A stretch of 6,392 nucleotides of DNA from an uncultured Pseudomonadota bacterium (GTDB lineage Bacteria > Desulfobacterota_B > Binatia > UBA9968): contig CAMLCX010000290.1 in NCBI GenBank assembly GCA_946478635.1, positions 1-6,392 on the forward strand, in the 5' to 3' direction. Under the pieces are notes generated by a model. That model had not been told where the DNA came from, ran no database searches, and saw only the letters and a program-made list of their open reading frames with translations. Of this stretch, positions 1 to 4,968 are shown piece after piece; the stretch's first letter is position 1, and every line of letters begins with the position of its first letter. The position numbers and the translations under genes are program-made.

Positions 1-505
1 AGGCGTGACGCGGATAGAGCAGGATGCCGGTCTTCTGCGGGCCTTTCATTTGGAGCCGATGGAAGCTCAAGTTGCGCCGGCCGGTTTCCGGATTCTTGGT
101 AATCATCAAGCCGGAGCCGATGAATGGCCCGCCGTCGCGAATGCCCGCCTGATGAATCGGCATCTTGGTGATATCGACTTCATCGCCCAGCATGACCTTT
201 TGCTGGACCGGCCCGGTTTCCACCAGACGCGTCCTGCCGAGCTTTTCCGTGCGGCGAACAAACTCCGGGATCATTTCGTCGCGTGAGGTGCCAAAGGCTA
301 CGGGCGCAAGCGCGACATCGCCCGGAGCTTGTCCCAGACAGCGCCAGCCGGGATAGCCCGGCAAATTTTCGAACAGTAACCCGCGGTCGCGCGCCTGCCA
401 GAGCAGCGCACCCATTTGCGTGCGCGGGTCCACCGGCTTGGTGATCCGCGCCAGTAATCCGGCATTCTCCAGTTGCTCGATCCATGTGCGCATGTCTTGG
501 GCCAT
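1..505 (-). CDS. UbiD-family prFMN-dependent decarboxylase, N-terminal part (truncated by window edge)
   Basis: The minus-strand frame is open from an ATG at 505-503 to the left edge, giving 168 residues. It starts MAQDMRTWIEQLENAGLL, the usual UbiD opening (a 'DLRxFLExLE..GEL' type helix), followed by LLFENLPGYPGW (residues 43-54), the PIHQAGIRDGGPFIGSGLMIT block (116-136) and NPETGRRNLSFHRLQMKGP (138-156). This order is characteristic of UbiD (3-octaprenyl-4-hydroxybenzoate carboxy-lyase and relatives), which reversibly decarboxylate aromatic or alpha,beta-unsaturated acids with prenylated FMN in the cytosol. Asn145 and Arg150 have the N-x4-R spacing of the prFMN/metal-binding residues known in fungal Fdc1. 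The catalytic Glu-Arg-Glu part and C-terminal domain lie outside the window. An AAGGAG ribosome site sits 8 bases before the ATG, fixing the start. No UbiX flavin prenyltransferase is visible. The substrate cannot be told from this fragment, and a role in ubiquinone synthesis is only one possibility. Confidence 0.9.
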   Translation of the reverse strand, partial: MAQDMRTWIEQLENAGLLARITKPVDPRTQMGALLWQARDRGLLFENLPGYPGWRCLGQAPGDVALAPVAFGTSRDEMIPEFVRRTEKLGRTRLVETGPVQQKVMLGDEVDITKMPIHQAGIRDGGPFIGSGLMITKNPETGRRNLSFHRLQMKGPQKTGILLYPRHA

Positions 506-513
506 ACTGCTTT

Positions 514-519
514 CTCCTT
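514..519 (-). promoter_or_regulatory. Ribosome binding site of the UbiD-family gene
   Basis: On the minus strand AAGGAG lies 8 bases upstream of the ATG at 505. It decides the start of the UbiD-family gene against two longer overlapping frames that begin further upstream and have no family resemblance. Confidence 0.75.
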
Positions 520-591
520 GCGTCGACGGGCTTGCGTCTCCATATCACGGCTAAACACCGCTGACCAAGCACCGCGCAAATCCATTGAATG

Positions 592-624
592 TCAATTTTC
601 ACGCCAATTGTCGGTGAAAAATGA
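592..624. promoter_or_regulatory. Operator-like inverted repeat in the ubiD/MFS divergent region
   Basis: The arms TCAATTTTCAC (592-602) and GTGAAAAATGA (614-624) are reverse complements at 10 of 11 positions and are separated by 11 bases. The centres of the arms are about 22 bp apart, two helical turns, which suits a dimeric regulator. On the minus strand a perfect TTGACA -35 hexamer (595-590) overlaps the left arm and points toward the UbiD gene, but I see no good -10 at 16-18 bp. On the plus strand the nearest -35-like hexamer is TTGACT at 664-669, with only a weak -10 candidate. That the dyad controls one or both flanking genes is inference, and no regulator gene is present in the window. 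Confidence 0.5.
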
Positions 625-641
625 ACTCCGAGATCTGAGAT

Positions 642-658
642 TCCAAGCGAAGCTTGGA
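642..658. repeat. Short perfect palindrome with GAA loop upstream of the MFS gene
   Basis: TCCAAGC (642-648) and GCTTGGA (652-658) form a perfect 7-bp stem around the three-base loop GAA. No T-run follows, so it is not a typical intrinsic terminator. It could be a dispersed palindromic repeat copy or a second protein-binding site in the divergent control region. Which of these applies cannot be told from one copy. Confidence 0.45.
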
Positions 659-699
659 CGAGTTTGACTGCTCCTGTCGATTAAACTACGTTGCAACGA

Positions 700-1917
700 A
701 TGGCTTCCATAACTGCATTGTTCGGCATGGAAAAACTCGCGCCCGAAAAGGCGCGCGCCTTAAGCATTGTCTATGCGTCGAGCATCGCGCTGATGATGGG
801 CGTGAATTTTCTTCAGCCCGCCCTGCCTGCCCTCAGCGAGCCTTTTCAGGTCAGCGATGCCCAGCTGTCGTGGATCATGACGGTGTTCACCGCTCCCGCC
901 ATCGTGCTGTCGCCGATATTCGGTTTTGTTGCTGATCTTTACGGCCGGCGCTTGCTGCTCGCCCTCGGGATGATCGCTTTCGGCATATTCGGCGCGGCCA
1001 TGGCCTTCGCGCCGAGCTTCGGCTGGCTGCTTTTTTTCCGCGCTCTTCAGGGCATCGGCTTTAGCGCGGTTATTCCACTGACCATTGTCTTGATCGGCGA
1101 TTTGCTCGAGGGCGACAACGAAATCGGCGGCCAGGGATTGAAAGTTTTCCTTGACCGCATCGGCTATTTGATTTTTCCGCCCCTCGGCGGCCTGCTCGCG
1201 ATGGTCGCGTGGTATTGGCCGTTTGTGTTTTACCTCCTGACCATCCCGGTCGGATTGGCCGCCTGGTTATGGATGCCGGAAACCAAAGGCAAAAGCGGAA
1301 AAGCCCGAGCCTATGTCGGCGACATTCTACGATTGACGCGCCATCCGCGGCTGTTGATCGCATTCTGCGCCGGGTTTCTACGCTTTTTTCTCGATTACGG
1401 TTTTCTCACCTACTTTCCTCTTTTTCTCGTCCGCACCCACGGAATCTCGACAGCGACGGCAGGTTTGCTCTATGTCTTCTTTTCGATCGGCGCCATGGTG
1501 ACTTCGAGCCAGGCGGGACGAATCGCGGCTGGTCGCGACAAGGCCAATATTCTATTCCTCGCTTTCGTCGTGAGCGGCGCCGCCGTGGTGGCCGTGCCTT
1601 TCGTTCCCGGCGTGTGGCTGGTCGGCGGCGCCTTATTCTTTTACGGTTTGGCCAACGGCGTCATTTCACCCATGCAAAAAAGCCTGCTCACGCAAAATGC
1701 GCCGGCGGAACTGCGCGGCGGCATCGTCTCCTTCGATCGCTTGATCCAGCAGGTTTCAAAAACCACGTCCACATCCATCGTGGGTTTACTTTTGGTAACC
1801 GCCGAACTCCCGACCATATTCTGGATGCTCGGTATTCTTTCGTTCGCCAGCGTGGCCTTGATGGCATGCTTGCTGCCGCGTTCCAGAGTTGCGGTGGTTG
1901 CAACCAGCGCTCCCTAG
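700..1917 (+). CDS. MFS transporter, drug:H+ antiporter-like (12 TM helices)
   Basis: This 405-residue protein has about twelve hydrophobic segments in two six-helix halves, with a hydrophilic central loop near residues 195-215 (PETKGKSGKARAYVGD), as expected of an inner-membrane major facilitator. Motif A, GFVADLYGRR, lies between TM2 and TM3 (about 75-84). A motif B-like RALQGIG starts near 114 in TM4. In TM5, GYLIFPPLGG (about 155-164) resembles motif C of drug/proton antiporters, with one glycine replaced by Phe. This points to the DHA1 type of proton-driven exporters, but the substrate is unknown. ATG at 700 is preferred; TTG at 691 and ATG at 727 are in frame, and none has a clear Shine-Dalgarno sequence. 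The gene is divergent from the UbiD-family gene across a dyad-bearing region, so a role in moving the substrate or product of that decarboxylase is possible but is inference. Confidence 0.9.
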   Translation: MASITALFGMEKLAPEKARALSIVYASSIALMMGVNFLQPALPALSEPFQVSDAQLSWIMTVFTAPAIVLSPIFGFVADLYGRRLLLALGMIAFGIFGAAMAFAPSFGWLLFFRALQGIGFSAVIPLTIVLIGDLLEGDNEIGGQGLKVFLDRIGYLIFPPLGGLLAMVAWYWPFVFYLLTIPVGLAAWLWMPETKGKSGKARAYVGDILRLTRHPRLLIAFCAGFLRFFLDYGFLTYFPLFLVRTHGISTATAGLLYVFFSIGAMVTSSQAGRIAAGRDKANILFLAFVVSGAAVVAVPFVPGVWLVGGALFFYGLANGVISPMQKSLLTQNAPAELRGGIVSFDRLIQQVSKTTSTSIVGLLLVTAELPTIFWMLGILSFASVALMACLLPRSRVAVVATSAP

Positions 1918-1960
1918 CCTGGATCATTCATGCTACGAGGAAACCCGCCGACACTCTGTG

Positions 1961-2133
1961 GATCGAGTTGTGACCCTGGAGGAACGAAGGCACCGGCGCG
2001 AATGTTTCATTATTATCTCGGCTCATGGCGCGAGGTTTGACCTTTTCGCTGCTGCCCTCATGAGCAACTCGCCCCGTCGCATCTTGAAGGCGCAACTGCT
2101 TTGCCTTCGTTCCGGAAGGGTTGCAACTCGATC
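1961..2133. repeat. 173-bp element with 32-nt imperfect terminal inverted repeats (MITE-like or large hairpin)
   Basis: The segment 1961-1992 is the reverse complement of 2102-2133 at 27 of 32 positions without gaps. It has a 10-bp outer block (GATCGAGTTG/CAACTCGATC), two mismatches, a 5-bp block (ACCCT/AGGGT), three mismatches and a 12-bp inner block (GGAACGAAGGCA/TGCCTTCGTTCC). The 109-nt interior contains a second inverted pair, GCTCATG (2021-2027) and CATGAGC (2059-2065). The element nearly fills the gap between the convergent MFS and CDF genes and has no convincing coding content. The ends begin and finish with GATC, which could be part of the arms or a 4-bp target duplication; the two cannot be separated here. 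It may be a non-autonomous mobile element remnant, or its transcript may fold into a long hairpin that ends or stabilises either mRNA. No T-run follows the stem on either strand. Confidence 0.65.
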
Positions 2134-2154
2134 GCAGCTTTACCGCGAATAATC

Positions 2155-2166
2155 CGCGCTAGCGCG
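2155..2166. repeat. 12-bp perfect palindrome
   Basis: CGCGCTAGCGCG is a perfect palindrome between the 173-bp element and the end of the CDF gene. It has no spacer, so a hairpin would need the central CTAG as its loop, and no T-run follows directly. It could be a protein site or chance in GC-rich DNA. Confidence 0.3.
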
Positions 2167-2201
2167 ACGCCGGGTGGTTTTTCGTTACTGCAAAATCTTG
2201 T

Positions 2202-3074
2202 CTAAAACGCTTTAAACTCTTTCTCCTCGCGGCTTTCGATCTCAAGTTGAATGGTGATGTGCTCGATGTTGTAGCGCTCTTTGAGCGTCTCTTCGATGCC
2301 GTTGAGAACTTCATGAAAATCACCGCCGTTCTCCACCACGGCGTGCGCGCTCAAGGTGAAGATATCCGAAGTGACCGCCCAAACGTGCAGATCGTGCACT
2401 TCGCTCACGCCTTCCACCGCTTCGATGGTTTGGCGTACTTCTTCGAGTCGGATCCCTTTCGGAACCGCCTGCATGAGCACGCTGAGAGAATCCCGAACCA
2501 GGCTCCAGGATGAAAATAAAATCAAAATTCCGATAAATACACTGATCAGCGGGTCGGCGAGATACCAACCCGTCCTCCACATGACCAGGCCGGCAACAAT
2601 CGCGCCCACCGAGCCGATCGCATCGCTCACGACATGCAGGAATGCGCCGCGCAGGTTTAAATTGTGGTGATGGCCGCGGTGGAGGATAGCCGCCGCGGCA
2701 ATGTTCACGAGCAAGCCGATAATCGCCACCACCGTCATGCCGAAGCTCTCGACCACCGGCGGATAAAAAAATCGATTGAACGCGGCGGCAAAAATAATTC
2801 CGACGATCAGCCACAGGGTAAGACCGTTGAACAGCGCGGCAAGAATCTCGATTCGATGAAAACCATACGTGCTTTGATGCGTCGCCGGCCGTCTGGCCAT
2901 GCGAAAGGCAAACAAGCTGAGCGTCATCGCGCCGACGTCCGAGAGCATATGGCCGGCGTCGGATAACAAGGCCAGGCTGTTGGTGAGAAATCCGGCGATC
3001 AACTCGGCGAAAAAATACACCAGGCTGATCGCCAGCGCCCACTGTAATCGTCGTGTTTCGGTATATCGCGTCAC
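2202..3074 (-). CDS. Cation diffusion facilitator (CDF) family metal exporter, CzcD/ZitB-like
   Basis: This 290-residue inner-membrane protein has six predicted helices and a cytoplasmic C-terminal domain, the usual CDF size and layout. TM2 carries SDAGHMLSD (residues 38-46) with His42 and Asp46, and TM5 carries HVVSD (147-151) with His147 and Asp151. These are the paired HxxxD half-sites of the tetrahedral transport site of Zn2+-type CDFs, which export Zn2+ (often also Co2+ or Cd2+) in exchange for protons. A short His-rich loop, HRGHHH (132-137), precedes TM5 and fits the metal-binding loop of CzcD/ZitB proteins. The C-terminal domain has HDLHVW (227-232) plus His244 and His271, as in the metal-sensing dimer domain. 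The start is GTG at 3074-3072; an in-frame TGA lies about 20 bases upstream and the next in-frame Met is residue 43. The AGGT-like ribosome site is about 15 bases away, which is poor. It lies downstream of mltA on the same strand, but 223 bp apart. Confidence 0.93.
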   Translation of the reverse strand: MTRYTETRRLQWALAISLVYFFAELIAGFLTNSLALLSDAGHMLSDVGAMTLSLFAFRMARRPATHQSTYGFHRIEILAALFNGLTLWLIVGIIFAAAFNRFFYPPVVESFGMTVVAIIGLLVNIAAAAILHRGHHHNLNLRGAFLHVVSDAIGSVGAIVAGLVMWRTGWYLADPLISVFIGILILFSSWSLVRDSLSVLMQAVPKGIRLEEVRQTIEAVEGVSEVHDLHVWAVTSDIFTLSAHAVVENGGDFHEVLNGIEETLKERYNIEHITIQLEIESREEKEFKAF

Positions 3075-3159
3075 GGGTCTAAGAAGGTTACCTCATCCGA
3101 TCACCGCGGCTCAAGTGGATGGTTAAGATGGTGGTGGTTCAGTTTTGCGGTGATTTTTA

Positions 3160-3214
3160 TAGGGGCGGCCCCTGTGGCCGCCCGACCGAGGGCACGCACA
3201 GGGGCGTGCCCCTA
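3160..3214. repeat. GC-rich double-hairpin (REP/BIME-like) palindromic element
   Basis: The ends TAGGGGC (3160-3166) and GCCCCTA (3208-3214) are perfect inverted repeats. Inside are two adjacent perfect 8-bp hairpins: GGGCGGCC (3163-3170)/GGCCGCCC (3176-3183) with loop CCTGT, and GGGCACGC (3190-3197)/GCGTGCCC (3204-3211) with loop ACAGGG. The loops are complementary to each other, because the two halves are imperfect inverted copies. A T6 run follows on the plus strand (3217-3222), but no plus-strand gene ends upstream. The design matches dispersed extragenic palindromes found in many bacterial genomes; that it is multi-copy here is inference. Confidence 0.65.
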
Positions 3215-3246
3215 CATTTTTTCGACATTGATACCAGCTTGAGCCA

Positions 3247-3289
3247 CGACCCGTAAGATCGCCGTGGGATTGCCGCGCCACGCGGGTCG
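3247..3289 (-). repeat. Nested stem-loop just after mltA (possible weak terminator)
   Basis: CGACCCG (3247-3253) pairs with CGGGTCG (3283-3289), and inside it CGTGG (3263-3267) pairs with CCACG (3278-3282). On the minus strand this structure begins about 8 bases after the mltA stop codon. It has a 9-base asymmetry and no downstream T-run, so it may protect the mRNA end or do nothing. Confidence 0.3.
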
Positions 3290-3297
3290 CGTCGACT

Positions 3298-4509
3298 TCA
3301 ATTGCCAACGTTGTGGCCGGATACCTGATCCTGCTTGAGGATCAGGAAAAAAATTCTCCCCGGACGATTCATGTAACCGGCAAGAGCGGCCGGTTCTTCG
3401 CCGGTGCCAAAGTAAAGGTCCGCGCGTTGCAAACCGCGAATGGCCCCGCCGGTATCCTGATTGAGCATGAACCGCGCGATGGGACGCCAGCCCGCTAACC
3501 GTCCCGCGCTATCGATGACGGGTATTTCCGTGTGAATCCAGGCAAGAGACCCCTTGGGGAAAAGCCGCGCGTCGGTGGCGATGGATCTCCCGGCGGTCAC
3601 TGGCACTTCCAAACTGCCGAGCGGGCCATTTTCGAGAACGCGAAAAAAAACGTAGCTCTCGTTGTAAGCCAAAATTTCATCGCGCTCGTTGGGATGCTCA
3701 TTCAGATATCGCCGGAGGCGCTGCATCGACATTTCTTCTTTGGCAATCTTGCCATCATCGATCAGCAAGCGTCCGATGCTGCGGTACGGCCAGCCATTCT
3801 GCGCGGCGTATCCAACGCTTAATTGCTTGCCGTTAGGCAGACGAACGATTCCCGAGCCCTGGATGTGGAGAAAAAACAGGTCGATGGGATCTTCAACCCA
3901 GGCGATTTCAAGGCCTCGGCCTCGCAGGGCGCCCGCATCGTCGATCTCGCGGCGGGAATAGTAAGAAGTGAACTGCTCGCCCACCGCTCGCCCGAAGATT
4001 CTCTCCGTGACAAGTTTGGGTTTCAGCGTCACCCGCTCAGCCGTAATCAGATCCTCAGGTTTGCCAAAAATCGGGTAGCGAAATCGTTCCGTCGGCGTGA
4101 GGCTGCCTTCAATAACCGGTTGATAATAACCCGTAAATAGGACTTCCGAGAATTTACTATCTGTGCTGGATGGCAGCAGATCGAAGCGGGCATGGACCTC
4201 GCGCGCAAAGCACTCCCGGCAATCCCAAAGATCCAGCAGCCTTTCAAAAACCGCCAGCGAATCGCCGACCTCTTTGACCGTAAATCGCCGGGGCTCTTCG
4301 CCGATGACGCGACCCGGTGGTAATTTTTGCAAATAGGCAAGGCTTTGCCGGATGGCTGTGTGCAGCGATTGAGGATCGAGGTCGTCACTCAGGAGCGGCG
4401 CAAATTCCGATTTTAGCGGGAGTGGCGTGCGCCAGGTCGCGCAACCGGCGAGATTCAATGCCGCGACAATGGCAAAGTAATACACGGTGCGCTTGAAGCG
4501 AGAAAGCAT
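3298..4509 (-). CDS. mltA: Membrane-bound lytic murein transglycosylase A (MltA), lipoprotein
   Basis: From ATG at 4509 the product is 403 residues. It starts MLSRFKRTVYYFAIVAALNLAGC: a basic N-region, a hydrophobic core and a lipobox LAGC with Cys23, so it should be exported and lipidated, probably to the outer membrane. The MltA domain includes EVLFTGYYQPVIEGS (122-136) and HIQGSG (215-220). The C-terminal 3D domain has QDTGGAIRG (351-359) and ADLYFG (363-368). By recalled alignment with E. coli MltA (DVGGAIKG...FDIYQG), Asp352 and Asp364 match the conserved aspartates, with Asp364 at the position of catalytic Asp308. The enzyme cleaves the MurNAc-GlcNAc bond of peptidoglycan to give 1,6-anhydroMurNAc ends. 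A TTG at 4527 would add six residues (MTSLAQ) and sit 2 bases from the divergent metallopeptidase start. ATG is preferred because it gives a typical signal peptide; neither start has a strong ribosome site. Confidence 0.93.
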   Translation of the reverse strand: MLSRFKRTVYYFAIVAALNLAGCATWRTPLPLKSEFAPLLSDDLDPQSLHTAIRQSLAYLQKLPPGRVIGEEPRRFTVKEVGDSLAVFERLLDLWDCRECFAREVHARFDLLPSSTDSKFSEVLFTGYYQPVIEGSLTPTERFRYPIFGKPEDLITAERVTLKPKLVTERIFGRAVGEQFTSYYSRREIDDAGALRGRGLEIAWVEDPIDLFFLHIQGSGIVRLPNGKQLSVGYAAQNGWPYRSIGRLLIDDGKIAKEEMSMQRLRRYLNEHPNERDEILAYNESYVFFRVLENGPLGSLEVPVTAGRSIATDARLFPKGSLAWIHTEIPVIDSAGRLAGWRPIARFMLNQDTGGAIRGLQRADLYFGTGEEPAALAGYMNRPGRIFFLILKQDQVSGHNVGN

Positions 4510-4529
4510 TTGCGCGAGACTCGTCAACG

Positions 4530-4898
4530 GTGAATCACGATCAACTCAGGAAAGAAGTGACGCAAGTCCTTGACCGGTTGCCTCGTCGATTTCGCGACCA
4601 GTTACGTAACGTCGAATTCGTCGTCGAGGAACGGCCGTCAGCCGAGCTTTTGCGCTCCGAAGGTCTCGATCCGCGCGTGGATACGCTGTATGGCATTTAT
4701 CAAGGAGTGCCGCTGCCCGACAGATCCAGCCTCGACCCGCCGCTCATGCCGGACAAGATCACTATCTTCGCCGAGCCGCTGCTCGAAGATTTTTCCGATC
4801 CGGAAGAGCTGCGCGAAGAAATTCGCATCACGGTTCTGCATGAGATCGCCCACTACTTCGGCATGGACGAGGACGAGGTCGAGGATCTGGGGTACTGA
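4530..4898 (+). CDS. Zincin-like small metallopeptidase family protein (HExxH, PF06262-like)
   Basis: This 122-residue soluble protein has no signal peptide or membrane segment and an acidic C-terminus. Near the end it carries HEIAHYFGMDE (104-114): a HExxHxxGxxE zinc-binding motif with His104, Glu105 and His108, and Glu114 at the third-ligand position. The preceding LYGIYQGVPLPDRS (53-66), ITIFAEPLLEDF (77-88) and EELREEIRITVLHE (92-105), and the ending EVEDLGY, match the small bacterial zincin-like metallopeptidase family usually near 120 residues long. The family's physiological role and substrates are poorly known, and peptidase activity is predicted from the motif only. The start is a GTG at 4530, giving MNHDQLRKEV, which agrees with family N-termini, although no strong ribosome site precedes it. 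The gene is divergent from mltA with almost no gap, so promoters of each must lie inside the other gene or in the overlap. Confidence 0.88.
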   Translation: MNHDQLRKEVTQVLDRLPRRFRDQLRNVEFVVEERPSAELLRSEGLDPRVDTLYGIYQGVPLPDRSSLDPPLMPDKITIFAEPLLEDFSDPEELREEIRITVLHEIAHYFGMDEDEVEDLGY

Positions 4899-4912
4899 TT
4901 TGTTTCGCGTTC

Positions 4913-4926
4913 CGAGTCTCGAGTCT
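4913..4926. repeat. Two tandem CGAGTCT heptamers
   Basis: CGAGTCT occurs twice head to tail just after the zincin gene, followed by CGCG. It lies in the same 70-bp convergent gap as the CCCGAAA tract and has the same 7-base period. Confidence 0.5.
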
Positions 4927-4943
4927 CGCGTTCGTCCCCGCAA

Positions 4944-4964
4944 CCCGAAACCCGAAACCCGAAA
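4944..4964. repeat. Tandem heptamer repeat (CCCGAAA) x 3
   Basis: Three exact copies of CCCGAAA run head to tail, flanked by AA on the left and CG on the right. They occupy the gap between the convergent zincin and ornithine-cyclodeaminase-like genes, ending 4 bases before the latter's stop codon. GTTTCG at 4902-4907 is the inverted form of CGAAAC at 4960-4965, so the whole gap is bounded by a short inverted pair. This looks like a microsatellite-type intergenic repeat; function unknown. Confidence 0.7.
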
Positions 4965-4968
4965 CGAT

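Noticed and set aside
180..602. 140-residue and 95-residue minus-strand frames covering the UbiD start region
   Set aside because: They are in other frames than the clear UbiD-family sequence, rich in Arg and Ala as shadow frames are, and lack family motifs.
1209..1973. 254-residue plus-strand frame inside the MFS gene
   Set aside because: Arg-rich shadow frame of the MFS transporter, with no hydrophobic helices or motifs.
1889..2152. 87-residue plus-strand frame covering the convergent gap
   Set aside because: It overlaps the end of the MFS gene in another frame and spans the inverted-repeat element. No ribosome site and no similarity I recognise.
2320..3042. 240-residue minus-strand frame inside the CDF gene
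   Set aside because: Shadow frame of the CDF exporter; Arg-rich with no motif.
3160..3214. CRISPR repeat
   Set aside because: There is a single palindromic unit with no regular spacers and no cas genes.
3160..3222. Intrinsic terminator (hairpin plus T6 run) on the plus strand
   Set aside because: The T-run follows the stem only after a 5-base gap, and no plus-strand gene ends upstream. The palindromic repeat explanation fits better.
3123..3308. 61-residue minus-strand frame between mltA and the CDF gene
   Set aside because: It consists mostly of the palindromic element and overlaps the mltA end. No ribosome site, and the composition follows the repeat.
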